A stretch of DNA of 64,000 nucleotides, taken from Williamsia sp. CHRR-6 (lineage in GTDB: Bacteria; Actinomycetota; Actinomycetes; Mycobacteriales; Mycobacteriaceae). Location of the stretch: the NCBI RefSeq assembly GCF_018474015.1, contig NZ_JAHCSG010000001.1, forward strand, positions 620,001-684,000, given 5' to 3'. The position numbers and the translations under genes were made by a program. Under the pieces are notes generated by a model. The model ran no database searches. It saw only the letters and a program-made list of their open reading frames with translations, and was not told where the DNA came from. This document shows, one piece after another, positions 18,171 to 27,611 of this stretch. How positions within the stretch are numbered: position 1 is the stretch's first letter; each line of letters opens with the position of its first letter.

Positions 18171-19583
18171 ATGACCACAAACAAAGCTCTACCCACCACC
18201 CGATCGAGTGACCCCATGACCGGCGGGCCGGCTCGCCTTGCCCTGCTGGTTGTCTTGTTCGCCTCCTTCATGGACCTACTCGACGCGACCATCGTGACGG
18301 TCGCGGCGCCATCGATCACACGTGACCTCGGGGCGAGCCCCGCGCAAGCGCAGTGGTGCGTCGCCGCCTACGTTCTCGCACTCGGCAGCGGGTTGATCGT
18401 GGGCGGCGCCCTCGGCGACAACCACGGCCGACGGCGTGTCTTCCTCACGGCGCTGCTGGCATTCGGCCTCACCTCGGCGGCGTGTGCGCTCGCCGTCACG
18501 CCTGAGATGTTGATCGGATCCCGGGTGCTACAGGGCCTGGCGGCCGGGATGATGGTGCCGCAGGTGTTCGGCATCATCCGAGGTTCGTTCGCGCCCAAGG
18601 ACATGGCCATGGCTTTCGGCGCCTACGGCGGCGTCCAGGGACTCGCCGCAGTCGCGGGACCGTTGCTCGGCGGGTTCGTCGTCGACGCTGATCTCGCGGG
18701 AACCGGATGGCGGGCCATCTTCTGGATCAACGTGCCCATCGCGGGCCTTGCGCTCGTCCTCGGCGCGCGCGCACTCCCTTCGGACGCCCCGCATCGGGTG
18801 GACGCGAACAGAGCTCAGTTCGACTGGTGTGGAGCGGTTCTCGCCGGAACCGGGGTGACCTTGGTCCTGCTGCCGCTCATCCAGGGCCGCGACTGGGGAT
18901 GGCCGTGGTGGGGATGGCTGATCGCAGGTGCAGGCCTGGTCGTGCTCGACCGGTTCCGGGCCCGCCAGGTCGCCGTCGCGGCACACGGTGGCCACCCGCT
19001 GGTGCAACCGAGCCTGATGCGGGTCGCCACCTTCGTTACCGGTCTCGCCGCATCGACGGTGTTTTTCGCCGCGATCGGCGGCTTCTTCCTCACCCTGTCG
19101 TTTCACCTGCAGATCGTCACCGGGCGCAGCGCCTGGGAGACCGGCCTCGTCATGCTTCCCTACGCGCTCGGGTCAATTGTCACCTCGGGTGTGGGCGTCG
19201 CGCTCGCGAACCGATTCGGCCGGGTCCTACTGGTCGCGGGGTCCCTGACCCTCGCCATCTCGCAACTGATCCTGTGGGCGGTGGTGCGCACCGACGACCC
19301 GGGGTTCTGGGCGCTGGGTCTGCCGATGTTCGTCGGTGGACTCGGCGTGGGTCTCGCCGCGCCGATCCTGGTGTCGGTGGTGCTCTCCGGGGTGCCCGGC
19401 CAGTTCGCCGGGTCGGGTGGTGGGGTTCTCTCGACCGCCAATCAGATCGGTGGGGCGATCGGTGTCGCTGCACTGGGCACTCTGTACTTCGCCCATGGGC
19501 TGGCACCGGTCCTGCTCGTGGGGGCAGCCTCGTACGGCGTCGCCGCGGCGCTGATGGCGGCGTTGCCGAAGACCGCTGCCTGA
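18171..19583 (+). CDS. MFS drug-efflux transporter, DHA2 (14-TM) type
   Basis: 470 residues from the ATG at 18171; a GTG at 18141 would add ten residues but leaves only 3 bp to the divergent regulator. Motif C of the DHA2 group is visible early (FMDLLDATIVTVAAPSI), with GGALGDNHGRRRVF as motif A and later WRAIFWINVPIAGLAL. This places it in the EmrB/QacA-type proton-driven exporters. Substrate unknown. The divergent WYL regulator is the likely control. An intrinsic terminator follows at 19592-19636. Confidence 0.9.
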   Translation: MTTNKALPTTRSSDPMTGGPARLALLVVLFASFMDLLDATIVTVAAPSITRDLGASPAQAQWCVAAYVLALGSGLIVGGALGDNHGRRRVFLTALLAFGLTSAACALAVTPEMLIGSRVLQGLAAGMMVPQVFGIIRGSFAPKDMAMAFGAYGGVQGLAAVAGPLLGGFVVDADLAGTGWRAIFWINVPIAGLALVLGARALPSDAPHRVDANRAQFDWCGAVLAGTGVTLVLLPLIQGRDWGWPWWGWLIAGAGLVVLDRFRARQVAVAAHGGHPLVQPSLMRVATFVTGLAASTVFFAAIGGFFLTLSFHLQIVTGRSAWETGLVMLPYALGSIVTSGVGVALANRFGRVLLVAGSLTLAISQLILWAVVRTDDPGFWALGLPMFVGGLGVGLAAPILVSVVLSGVPGQFAGSGGGVLSTANQIGGAIGVAALGTLYFAHGLAPVLLVGAASYGVAAALMAALPKTAA

Positions 19584-19591
19584 CTCCACTG

Positions 19592-19636
19592 TCACCCAGC
19601 CTCATCGGGGTCACGTGCTCCGATCAGGCTGGGTGA
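19592..19636 (+). terminator. Terminator of the DHA2 exporter gene
   Basis: Arms TCACCCAGCCTCATCGG and CCGATCAGGCTGGGTGA (17 bp, one mismatch) around an 11-nt loop, 8 nt past the stop codon, followed by TT. It separates this gene from the next exporter. Confidence 0.8.
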
Positions 19637-19739
19637 TTGCTACGCGGACCGGCCTCGTCGATGTCGTGCCGGACCGTTGACAGTTCGCTAGCGTAGCCAA
19701 GAATCACTCGTTGAGATTCGCGAACAGGACCAGCCTTCG

Positions 19740-21062
19740 TTGAGCACCGACACCACTCCTGACTCACCGTCAGACCCCAAGAACTCGGTCTCGGTGGACA
19801 GATCGGCCGCCATCTCTCCCTGGCGCAACGGCTCTTATCGCGCCTGGTTTGTCATCGACACCACCTCGGCGCTGGCCGCCTCGCTACGCGGTCTGGCGTT
19901 CACGTTGCTGGCCGTCGCGGTCACCGGTTCGACCACCATCGCCGGTCTGTGCGGCTCGCTGACGATCGGATCCGGTGCCATCGCCGCACTCTTCGGCGGG
20001 ATAGTCGCCGACCGTTTCGATCGGCGCCGGGTGTGGACCCTGGGCCTGGCCACCGGCCCGATCATCTACGGCACACTGGCGATCCTCGTTGCCGGCGGCG
20101 CGATCTCGACACCGTTGATCCTGGCTTTCGCCGTGCTGGCAGGTGTCCACGACGGCCTGTTCGGGTTCGTGTCCGAGGTGGTGCTGCGGACCATCGTCGC
20201 GCCAAGCCAGTTGGCTGTGGCCACCGCGACAAATCAGGGCCGCGATTCCGCCATCTCGCTGGCCGGCCCGCCCCTGTCGGGAACTCTGTTCGCACTCGGC
20301 CACGCCATCCCGTTCGCCGGGCAGGCGATTCTCGATTCGATTGCGGCACTGATGGTTCGGTTCGTCCGCCACGACCTGCGCCACACGCCCGACCGTACAG
20401 TCACCGAGGGGACCATCTGGTCGAACATCACTCACGGGTTCCGATGGATCTGGGGTCAGCGGATCATCCGCGCCATCATCTTCCCGGCGTTGTTGCTCAA
20501 CCTGTTCGTCAATGCACTCATCACCAACCGCATCCTGCAACTCAACGCCGAGCACACCAACCCCACCGTGATCGGTCTGATCGGGGCAGGTGCGGCTGCG
20601 GGAACTCTGATCGGTGCTGCGTTGGCGCCCGCGCTGGTGTCACGGCACGGCGACGGCCGCCTGGTGTGCATCGGGTTGGCCTGGACGGCAGTTTTTTTCC
20701 TCGGCTTCTCGCTGGTGACCACACCCATTCCGTCTGTCGTCACCATTGTGGTGGCCATGATCACCAACCCGACCGTCAACGGAATCATCCAGGGCTACGC
20801 CTACCATCTGATGCCAGCCGGCGAGTTGGGCCGCATCGGCGCGGCGCTGAGCGTCGGCTCCATGTCGCTGACGACGGTTGCACCGGCTCTCGCCGGACTC
20901 GCCGCAGGCAGTGGCCTACCACTGTCGGGCGCGCCGATCTTCGGGATCGGGCTCGCGGCCACCGCGGTGTTCGTCATCATCCACCCAGCCATGCGCTCGG
21001 TACCACCCGCCTCGACATGGAACTCACCCATTACAAATGAATCTCCTGACACCACAGGCTGA
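19740..21062 (+). CDS. MFS transporter, 12-TM (MFS_3/enterobactin-exporter-like)
   Basis: 440 residues, twelve predicted membrane segments. Early motif A-like sequence GGIVADRFDRRRVWTLG and the TNQGRDSAISLAGPPLSG segment resemble EntS/MFS_3 exporters. Starts at TTG 19740 with AGGA about 10 nt upstream. It stands alone between a terminator on its left and a convergent gene on its right. Substrate not predictable. Confidence 0.85.
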   Translation: MSTDTTPDSPSDPKNSVSVDRSAAISPWRNGSYRAWFVIDTTSALAASLRGLAFTLLAVAVTGSTTIAGLCGSLTIGSGAIAALFGGIVADRFDRRRVWTLGLATGPIIYGTLAILVAGGAISTPLILAFAVLAGVHDGLFGFVSEVVLRTIVAPSQLAVATATNQGRDSAISLAGPPLSGTLFALGHAIPFAGQAILDSIAALMVRFVRHDLRHTPDRTVTEGTIWSNITHGFRWIWGQRIIRAIIFPALLLNLFVNALITNRILQLNAEHTNPTVIGLIGAGAAAGTLIGAALAPALVSRHGDGRLVCIGLAWTAVFFLGFSLVTTPIPSVVTIVVAMITNPTVNGIIQGYAYHLMPAGELGRIGAALSVGSMSLTTVAPALAGLAAGSGLPLSGAPIFGIGLAATAVFVIIHPAMRSVPPASTWNSPITNESPDTTG

Positions 21063-21159
21063 TTCGCCATCCCGGTATCCACCGGCCACCACGTGCCTGT
21101 GGACCACACCGGATCTGTGGACAACTGCCTCGATCAATGACCTGTGGTCGTCTCGAATT

Positions 21160-21208
21160 CTGCTGAGATCGTCCGCGTGGCGGGCTGCCGTGGTCACCAT
21201 GACCACGG
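21160..21208 (-). repeat. Structured repeat element, copy 2 (inverted)
   Basis: Read on the minus strand: GTGGTC-5 nt-GACCAC, a 16-nt spacer, then GACGATCTCAGCAG. The outer 18 bp (21160-21177) are a perfect inverted copy of 22148-22165. Together the two 49-bp copies flank the AbiEi-DUF559 gene as inverted repeats. Confidence 0.8.
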
Positions 21209-21212
21209 CAGC
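21184..21212. terminator. Bidirectional hairpin between convergent genes
   Basis: Perfect 13-bp arms GCTGCCGTGGTCA / TGACCACGGCAGC with a 3-nt loop, between the ends of the MFS gene (21062) and the AbiEi-DUF559 gene (21234). It overlaps repeat copy 2, so the terminator may be part of that element. Confidence 0.7.
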
Positions 21213-21233
21213 CTTCTCAGCAGACGATCTCGG

Positions 21234-22055
21234 TTACCGAAGCCGGTGCCGCCTCGCGACGGTGACAGCCCGGATCGCCTCAAGGGTCTCGTCCCAGCCG
21301 AACACCACATCGTCGTAGGTCAATCGGATCTTCAACCACCCGTGGACCAGCGCGGCGCGGTCTCGTCGCCGATCGTTGCGGTAGTTCGCGAGGCTGGTGT
21401 GGTGGGCCACGCTGTCACACTCGATGAGCAACGCGCCCACGCGCAGGTCAACCCGCCCGACACCCTCGATCTGCGGTTGCACGATCACCGCAAAACCCAC
21501 GGCACGCAGGCGAACCCGGGCCAGCGACTCGGTTCCCGACTCGGAGCGGGCATCGCAGCGGGCCAGCAGGTCGCGACCACGGGGGCCGAGTTCGGCCACG
21601 ATGTCACCACCGTGGGCCAGGCCCTGGTTCAGTGCCGAATCGCACGCAGCGATCCAGTCCTCGGGGCGCATACATCGCACCGCGCATCCAAGCGCCACCG
21701 CCACCGAGTCGATCGCGCCGGTGGTCGGTCGCGGCGGTCCGACTGCCTGACAACTCCGCTGCCCGTCCCGCAGCGCTTTGCTCCGCCGCACGTGCAGGTC
21801 GGAATACCCGGGTGACACCCACACGCCGTGGTGAGCCAGCGCCGACACGCAACTCAACACACCACCAGCGGTCACCGCCGCGACGACACGGGGGTCGGCC
21901 CCCACACGCGCATACCAACCGGGCCGTAACCGGATGAGATCGCCGGCGGCCACGGCTCGCCGGATCTGATTGTCGGTCGATCCCCCACGATGCAGCTGCG
22001 CGGTGGTGAACACACCGGTCGAGAACACGGCGTCGGCGGGGTGTAGGAGGCTCAT
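21234..22055 (-). CDS. AbiEi-antitoxin-like / DUF559 endonuclease-fold protein
   Basis: 273 residues. The N-terminus (about 1-60: [20 protein letters not shown], then [13 protein letters not shown]) resembles the AbiEi-type winged helix. The C-terminus (about 200-265) has the DUF559/Vsr-like PD-(D/E)XK signature: [16 protein letters not shown], then a [12 protein letters not shown] helix and LTYDDVVF. This two-part architecture is common and uncharacterised in actinobacteria; no cognate toxin gene is adjacent. It is flanked by inverted copies of a 49-bp element. No ribosome-binding site is obvious before the ATG at 22055. Confidence 0.8.
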   Translation of the reverse strand: MSLLHPADAVFSTGVFTTAQLHRGGSTDNQIRRAVAAGDLIRLRPGWYARVGADPRVVAAVTAGGVLSCVSALAHHGVWVSPGYSDLHVRRSKALRDGQRSCQAVGPPRPTTGAIDSVAVALGCAVRCMRPEDWIAACDSALNQGLAHGGDIVAELGPRGRDLLARCDARSESGTESLARVRLRAVGFAVIVQPQIEGVGRVDLRVGALLIECDSVAHHTSLANYRNDRRRDRAALVHGWLKIRLTYDDVVFGWDETLEAIRAVTVARRHRLR

Positions 22056-22116
22056 ACCGATCAGACGTCGACAGGTGCCCAGCCGGATCCACCGACATCG
22101 TCCGAATCTGGCGCCA

Positions 22117-22165
22117 GCGTGGTCACCACGACCACGTCGACCGCCTGCGCGGACGATCTCAGCAG
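22117..22165 (+). repeat. Structured repeat element, copy 3 (right end of accessory segment)
   Basis: GTGGTC-5 nt-GACCAC (22119-22135), a 16-nt spacer, then GACGATCTCAGCAG from 22152. It has the same orientation as copy 1 at 5899-5942, so the two bracket the 16-kb segment as direct repeats. It is inverted relative to copy 2. It lies 12 bp from the rpsN terminator. Confidence 0.8.
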
Positions 22166-22176
22166 CAAGGCCGACG

Positions 22177-22212
22177 ACAAAGGCCCGAGTCCAGCAGGAC
22201 TCGGGCCTTTGT
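22177..22212 (-). terminator. Terminator of rplN-rplX-rplE-rpsN
   Basis: Perfect 16-bp arms (ACAAAGGCCCGAGTCC and its complement) around a 4-nt loop, 20 nt past the rpsN stop, with TTTGT at the end of the descending arm. It stops the ribosomal transcript before the accessory segment. Confidence 0.88.
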
Positions 22213-22232
22213 GGAGTGATCAGCGGGTCAGG

Positions 22233-22418
22233 TCACCAGCTGGACTTCTGCACACCGGGCAGCTCGCCGGCGTGGGCCATCTCGCGCAAGCAGATCCGGC
22301 ACAGGCCGAACTTGCGGAACACCGCGTGCGGACGCCCGCACCGGTTGCACCGGGTGTAGGCGCGCACGGCGAACTTGGGCTTCTTGTTGGCCTTGTTGAC
22401 CAGAGCCTTCTTTGCCAT
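22233..22418 (-). CDS. rpsZ: 30S ribosomal protein S14, zinc-binding type
   Basis: 61 residues with the zinc ribbon C24-x2-C27 ... C40-x2-C43 ([17 protein letters not shown]) and the typical end [11 protein letters not shown]. This is the zinc-containing form (rpsZ/rpsN1). It is 1 nt after the rplE stop and is the last gene of its block; rpsH, the usual next gene, is 16.7 kb away. Confidence 0.97.
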   Translation of the reverse strand: MAKKALVNKANKKPKFAVRAYTRCNRCGRPHAVFRKFGLCRICLREMAHAGELPGVQKSSW

Positions 22419-22419
22419 C

Positions 22420-23001
22420 TCAGTTGTCCTTCACGCTGTTGTCTTTGAACGGGAACCCGAGGTGACGCAGCAGCGCACGGCCCTCGTCGTCGTTGGTCGC
22501 CGTGGTGACCACGGTGATGTCCATACCGCGCGGCCGATCGATGTTGTCGATGTTGATCTCGTGGAACATCGACTGCTCGTTGAGGCCGAAGGTGTAGTTG
22601 CCGTGGCCGTCGAACTGACGGTCCGACAGGCCGCGGAAGTCGCGGATACGCGGCAGCGCGATCGACACCAGACGGTCGAGGAACTCCCACATCCGGTCGC
22701 CGCGCAGGGTGACCCGAGCACCGATCGGCATGCCCTCACGGAGCTTGAACTGCGCGATCGACTTGCGGGCCTTACGGATCTCGGGCTTCTGGCCGGTGAT
22801 CAGCGCGAGGTCGGCGACCGCACCGTTGATCAGCTTGGCGTCACGAGCAGCGTCACCGACGCCCATGTTCACCACGACCTTCACGACACCGGGGATCTGC
22901 ATCACGTTGTCGAACTTGAACTGCTCGTTGAGCGCAGGCTTGATCTCCTCGCGGTAGCGAGTCTTCAGGCGTGGCTGGACCTTGTTCTCAGTGCTGGTCA
23001 T
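22420..23001 (-). CDS. rplE: 50S ribosomal protein L5
   Basis: 5S rRNA-binding protein, 193 residues. Diagnostic segments are [53 protein letters not shown] and the C-terminal [20 protein letters not shown]. 1 nt gaps to rplX and rpsZ. Confidence 0.98.
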   Translation of the reverse strand: MTSTENKVQPRLKTRYREEIKPALNEQFKFDNVMQIPGVVKVVVNMGVGDAARDAKLINGAVADLALITGQKPEIRKARKSIAQFKLREGMPIGARVTLRGDRMWEFLDRLVSIALPRIRDFRGLSDRQFDGHGNYTFGLNEQSMFHEINIDNIDRPRGMDITVVTTATNDDEGRALLRHLGFPFKDNSVKDN

Positions 23002-23002
23002 G

Positions 23003-23320
23003 TCAGATGTCCTTCCCGTTCTTGCGGGAAATGCGCACGCGCTTGCCGGTCTCTTCGTCCGTGCGGTACCCGACGCGGGTCGGGTTGCCGTCGGAGTCGA
23101 CGACCATCACGTTGGAGACGTGGATGGGGGCCTCGGTGACGACGATGCCGCCGGCCGAGACGCCGCGCTCGCTCTGCGCTGCGGAGGTGTGCTTCTTGAT
23201 GCGGTTGACGCCCTCGACGAGGACGCGGTTGCGCGCGGGGTAGGACTCGATGACCTTGCCCTTGGCGCCCTTGTCCTTACCCGAGATGACGATCACGGTG
23301 TCGCCCTTGTGGACCTTCAT
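23003..23320 (-). CDS. rplX: 50S ribosomal protein L24
   Basis: Assembly initiator of the large subunit, 105 residues. The KOW motif is near the start ([20 protein letters not shown]), followed by [11 protein letters not shown] and the C-terminal [20 protein letters not shown]. 1 nt from rplN. Confidence 0.98.
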   Translation of the reverse strand: MKVHKGDTVIVISGKDKGAKGKVIESYPARNRVLVEGVNRIKKHTSAAQSERGVSAGGIVVTEAPIHVSNVMVVDSDGNPTRVGYRTDEETGKRVRISRKNGKDI

Positions 23321-23321
23321 G

Positions 23322-23690
23322 TCAGAGCACCTCCGGGGCGAGTGAGACGATCTTCATGAAACGCTTGTCGCGCAGCTCGCGCCCGACGGGGCCGAAGATG
23401 CGGGTACCGCGCGGATCGCTCTCGTTCTTGAGAATGACCGCAGCGTTCTCGTCGAAACGGATGTAGGAACCATCCGGGCGACGCCGCTCTTTGGTGGTGC
23501 GCACGATGACGGCCTTGACCACCTCGCCGCGCTTGATGTTGCCGCCGGGGATGGCGTCTTTGACGGTGGCGACGATGACGTCACCGATGCCGGCGTACCG
23601 GCGTGACGAGCCTCCGAGCACGCGGATGCACAAGATTTCCTTGGCTCCGGTGTTGTCGGCGACCCGCAGGCGTGACTCCTGCTGGATCAT
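23322..23690 (-). CDS. rplN: 50S ribosomal protein L14
   Basis: 122 residues, the family length. It has [34 protein letters not shown] and the end [19 protein letters not shown]. First gene of its block, 261 bp from the divergent ABC-transporter gene; its promoter is at 23847-23876. Confidence 0.98.
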   Translation of the reverse strand: MIQQESRLRVADNTGAKEILCIRVLGGSSRRYAGIGDVIVATVKDAIPGGNIKRGEVVKAVIVRTTKERRRPDGSYIRFDENAAVILKNESDPRGTRIFGPVGRELRDKRFMKIVSLAPEVL

Positions 23691-23846
23691 TCGTAGATCT
23701 CCTCAGACCTGGATGGTGTGTACGCCGGATTCCGACCCGACGCACGCGGTCTGCTGCCGCCGTTGCGCGCCTGACCACGGCCGATGAGGGCCGTAGAGGG
23801 TTCGCGCTCGGGTGCGCGACACAACTGTGCCGCAGGCAACCGCACA

Positions 23847-23876
23847 AGAGTAGGCGAAACCGCAGGTCAGAATCAA
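23847..23876 (-). promoter_or_regulatory. Candidate promoter of rplN-rpsZ
   Basis: On the minus strand, TTGATT (23876-23871), an 18-bp spacer, then TACTCT (23852-23847). It predicts a leader of about 150 nt. It lets this four-gene block be expressed independently of the S10 block 11.5 kb upstream. Confidence 0.6.
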
Positions 23877-23951
23877 ATTGGTCACCGCCACAAGCTCGCT
23901 GTGTACTTTTGACCGGGACGGATCACCGCGACGTCGGACAGAGGAAGGCCC

Positions 23952-24806
23952 GTGCATCCAGCGCTCGAGACCCGTGAGCTCACGAAAGTCTACGGCGAGA
24001 AGACCGCCGTCTACGAGGGGATCCGCGCAGTCTCGGATGTGAGCCTGAGCATCCCGCGCGGCGCGTTGTACGGGCTGGTCGGTGCGAACGGCGCGGGCAA
24101 GACCACCTTCCTGTCGATGGCGACCGGCCTGTTGCGGCCGACCACAGGTACCTCACTGATAGACGGCGTGGATGTGTGGGCCGACCCGATCGCCGCCCGC
24201 GGCCGGATCGGGTTGCTTCCCGATGGGCCCACCATGTCAGAGGCGCTACCCGGACTCGTCGGGCTGCGCTACGTCGGGGTCCTACAGGGCCTCTCTCCGG
24301 ATGTCGCCGACCGCCGCGCCCGCCAACTCCTCGCCGTTCTCGACATCGCCGACGCCGCCGAGAAGCCGGTCAGCAACTACTCCGCAGGCATGAGGAAGAA
24401 GATCGGATTGGCTGCCGCCCTCATCCACTCGCCTGCGCTGCTGGTGCTCGACGAGCCATTTGAGGCCGTCGACCCGGTCTCGGCGGTGACCATCCGAAAT
24501 CTGTTGCAGCAGTTCACCTCAACTGGCGGCACCGTCGTGCTGTCGAGTCACTCGATGGGCCTCATCGAGCAGTTGTGCACCCACGTCGCCATCCTGAACC
24601 GTGGGGCGCTCTACGCAGCGGGTCCCACCGAGGAGGTGCGCGCGGGCGGCAGCCTGGAATCGGTGTTGATCGACTCGGTCGGCCCTCGCGTCGGCCTCGA
24701 CACCCCGCACCTGGACTGGTTGGCCGACCGTGCCGCCGCCGATCCCCCGGTGCGCAGCGATTCGCCCGATCCGCGCCAGGTCGATTCGACCGACCACGCG
24801 CCATGA
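23952..24806 (+). CDS. ABC transporter ATP-binding protein
   Basis: 284 residues. Walker A GANGAGKTT (about 44-52), signature NYSAGMRKK (about 146), Walker B LLVLDEP, and the H-loop histidine in VVLSSHSMG. This is the subgroup of drug, lipid or polysaccharide exporters (CcmA/NatA-like). The GTG start at 23952 has AGAGGAAGG upstream. The stop overlaps the permease start (ATGA), so the two form a transporter pair. Substrate unknown. Confidence 0.93.
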   Translation: MHPALETRELTKVYGEKTAVYEGIRAVSDVSLSIPRGALYGLVGANGAGKTTFLSMATGLLRPTTGTSLIDGVDVWADPIAARGRIGLLPDGPTMSEALPGLVGLRYVGVLQGLSPDVADRRARQLLAVLDIADAAEKPVSNYSAGMRKKIGLAAALIHSPALLVLDEPFEAVDPVSAVTIRNLLQQFTSTGGTVVLSSHSMGLIEQLCTHVAILNRGALYAAGPTEEVRAGGSLESVLIDSVGPRVGLDTPHLDWLADRAAADPPVRSDSPDPRQVDSTDHAP

Positions 24807-26365
24807 CCGCCACAGCAACTGCTCCCGACACCGTCGCGACCCTGGTCGAGTTGGATCGCGAGCTGTACCGCAACGCGAACCGGTCGGTGGCGGTCCGCGC
24901 GGTGGTCTACGCGTTCCTGGGATTGTTTGTGCTCGGCATGATCGGACTGGTGATCATCGCCGAGGCTGGATCGGCCCGCGTCACCACTGCATGTCTGCTG
25001 TCGGCGGTGCTGCTCGGATTCAGCGCGCTGTCGCCGCTGATCGCCGGCCGGGCCACCGGCCTGCAGCCCGAACACGTTCGCACACTGCCGGTCTCAGCCG
25101 ATCAGTACCGGGCCGCCATCACCCGTCGCGCACTCCGACAACTGTGGGCGGCACTGGTGCCCGCCATGCTCATCGCACTCGCTGTCGCCACCAGCGGTGA
25201 CTCCCCGGCAGCGATCGCGCTCGCCGTCGTCGGCGGAATCGGCAGTGCCATCCTGCTCGACCTTGCGCCACGGGTCACCGGCCTGCGCTTCGCGGGACTG
25301 ATACGCACGCAGCTCGGGAAGGTGATCGGGGTGGTCAGCGGCGTCGTCGGCATCGTGACGGTCTACGTCGTGTACGTCTTGACCGCCAACCAGTCCATCG
25401 ACACCGACAACCGCGCTCTGCAGGCGGTGGTGCGAGTGCTACCCAGCGGGTGGCCTGCGGTCGCCGCGGAGGGCGCCTCGCGCGGCCGATGGTGGCCGGC
25501 CGTCCTCGCGCTCGCCGGTCTCGTCGCAGTCATCCTGCTGATGCGCCGCGACTGGTCCCGGCAGATCGACCTCGCCGTTTACAACAACGCGCTGGCCGCA
25601 CCGAGCACCGGCTCGCGCGCGGACCGCTCCGAAGCCAGACGTTCTTCACCGGTGGCACTGATCATTCGCACCGAGGCGCGCATGCTGGTCGGTGACTCGC
25701 AGCGGCTGGGGCTGCTCATCACCCCGGTCGCATTCATCGCGATCGGCATCGTTCTCGTGTTCACCGGCTTCGACAGCTACGGGATGCGATACGGCGCTCC
25801 GCTCGTCGTGTTCCTGATGACCTCGACCATGGCCAACAGCTACGGACTCGACCGGTGGGGGTTCGCCACCTTGCTCACGTCCCGGCGAGCGGCCCCCCTG
25901 ATCATCCGTGCGCGGATGATCCTGTTCGCGTCGGCGGCGTTGCTGGTGGGCTTGGCCGGAACGGTGATCGCGCGCATCGTGCGTGACACCGACCCGGACA
26001 CGTGGCCGGTCACCGTGGCCGTACTCGTCGGTGGCGTCGTGTCCGGTGCCGCAGCCACCGCGGTCCTCCCGGCGCTGGCGCCCTACCGGGTGCCCACCGG
26101 GTCGGGGATGGGATCGATCAACTCGCGCGGCTCGATGTCAGGACGGTCGCTGGGAATGTTGTTCGGCTACCTGGCGGGCTTCGCACTCGTCTGCTCCCCC
26201 GGCATCATCATCGGGCTGGCCGTGTCGGGTCCGTTCGCGTGGGCTGCGGTGATCGTCGAGGTCGCGATCGGGATCCCGATCGTGTGGGTGGCCTATCGGT
26301 GGGGTGTGCGTCTGGTCCACGAGCACGGACCCGAGATCCTTGCGACGGTGACCGCGACCGCGTGA
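24803..26365 (+). CDS. ABC exporter membrane protein
   Basis: 520 residues from the ATG at 24803, overlapping the ATPase stop by 4 nt; the frame is open further upstream but only as shadow. About twelve hydrophobic segments in two halves with a cytoplasmic loop at about 250-290. No substrate-binding protein is coded nearby, which supports an exporter. It resembles uncharacterised actinobacterial ABC permeases; the substrate cannot be told. Confidence 0.85.
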   Translation: MTATATAPDTVATLVELDRELYRNANRSVAVRAVVYAFLGLFVLGMIGLVIIAEAGSARVTTACLLSAVLLGFSALSPLIAGRATGLQPEHVRTLPVSADQYRAAITRRALRQLWAALVPAMLIALAVATSGDSPAAIALAVVGGIGSAILLDLAPRVTGLRFAGLIRTQLGKVIGVVSGVVGIVTVYVVYVLTANQSIDTDNRALQAVVRVLPSGWPAVAAEGASRGRWWPAVLALAGLVAVILLMRRDWSRQIDLAVYNNALAAPSTGSRADRSEARRSSPVALIIRTEARMLVGDSQRLGLLITPVAFIAIGIVLVFTGFDSYGMRYGAPLVVFLMTSTMANSYGLDRWGFATLLTSRRAAPLIIRARMILFASAALLVGLAGTVIARIVRDTDPDTWPVTVAVLVGGVVSGAAATAVLPALAPYRVPTGSGMGSINSRGSMSGRSLGMLFGYLAGFALVCSPGIIIGLAVSGPFAWAAVIVEVAIGIPIVWVAYRWGVRLVHEHGPEILATVTATA

Positions 26366-26507
26366 TCGGCGGCCGTCACCGACCCGGCGTGGTTGACGGC
26401 CGGATCGCTCATTGACATGCTTCGTGGTGGCGGATTCGCAATTCGGGATCTTCCATACGACGGGGGACGCGACTGCCACCTCGCCACGGAGGAATCGAGG
26501 GTCCGCG

Positions 26508-27527
26508 ATGCGCTCAACCATCACCGCACTGACCGGCGCTGTTGCGCTGCTGGCCGCGACGGCAATGACGACCGCAGGCATCGCAGCCGCAGCTCCGACT
26601 GCTCCGAGCGCGCCCCCGACCATCGGCAACGGTCCCGCTTCGACCACGTTCCTGCCCGCGTTCGCCTTCAGCCTCACTCAACCCGACGCCGCGCCGGCGG
26701 GGACCAACGACTTCTCCTGTCGCCCGACCGCTGCCCACCCGCGTCCGGTCGTGTTGGTCCACGGCACCTGGGTCAATCAGTACAACAGCTTCGCCCGCTT
26801 GGCCCCCGCCTTGAAACGGCAGGGTTACTGCGTGTTCGCCGTCGTCCACGGCAAGGAGACTCGGTCGTTGATCGGCAAGATCCCGGCCATTCGCGGTACC
26901 GACGACATCGACGTCTCGGGTGAACAGGTCGCCCGGTTCGTCGACACTGTCCTGCTGTCCACCGGCACCACGCAGGTCGACATGATCGGTTACTCACTCG
27001 GCGGACCGGTGATCCGCGACTACTTGAGATTCCACGGCGGCGTGGACACAGTGGCACCGGCAAAGAACAAGGTGCGCAACGTGATCACCATCGGCGCCAC
27101 CAATCACGGCACCACCCTCTCCGGGATTGCAACGTTGGGCAAGCAGATCAATGCACTGGGCATCGATGTCCTCGGGTTCGCACCTGCGATCATCGGAACC
27201 TCGCCGATCCAGCAGGTGGTGGGTTCACCGTTCATGACCCGGCTCAACACCGACGGCGACACCGAGGCAGGCGTCCAATACACCGTCATCGGGTCGAAGT
27301 ACGACGAGATCACCACGCCGTCCGAGCTCACCTACCTCACCGCCGGCAAGGGTGCGGTGACCAATGTCCGCCTGCAACAGGGATGTTCGGCCGACCTGTC
27401 CGATCATCTGGCCTTGCCGTACTCGCCACGCACACTCAGCATCGTCAGCAGCACGCTCGCCAACGGCGGTGTCCCGAACGCGAAAGACTTCACCTGCTCA
27501 CCGGTGCTGCCGATTTTCGGCGGATAG
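26508..27527 (+). CDS. Secreted lipase/esterase (Lipase_2/EstA-type alpha/beta hydrolase)
   Basis: 339 residues from the ATG at 26508, preceded by CGAGGG. Residues 1-29 are a signal peptide (RSTITALTGAVALLAATAMT, Ala-rich end). Mature features: NDFSCRPTAAHPRPVVLVHG with the oxyanion strand, the nucleophile elbow GYSLGG (Ser in VDMIGYSLGGPV), and NHGTT. Conserved Cys residues near both ends suggest disulfides. It is a paralogue of the lipase at 46722-47717. Likely hydrolyses acylglycerols or other esters outside the cell. Confidence 0.9.
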   Translation: MRSTITALTGAVALLAATAMTTAGIAAAAPTAPSAPPTIGNGPASTTFLPAFAFSLTQPDAAPAGTNDFSCRPTAAHPRPVVLVHGTWVNQYNSFARLAPALKRQGYCVFAVVHGKETRSLIGKIPAIRGTDDIDVSGEQVARFVDTVLLSTGTTQVDMIGYSLGGPVIRDYLRFHGGVDTVAPAKNKVRNVITIGATNHGTTLSGIATLGKQINALGIDVLGFAPAIIGTSPIQQVVGSPFMTRLNTDGDTEAGVQYTVIGSKYDEITTPSELTYLTAGKGAVTNVRLQQGCSADLSDHLALPYSPRTLSIVSSTLANGGVPNAKDFTCSPVLPIFGG

Positions 27528-27611
27528 CTCGGCGCGTCTGCGTGCCTCATGCCACACTCCCACCGACGCCACGTTTTTCCGGCGTCGCCGACCTCAGTCG
27601 AAAGGCACCTC

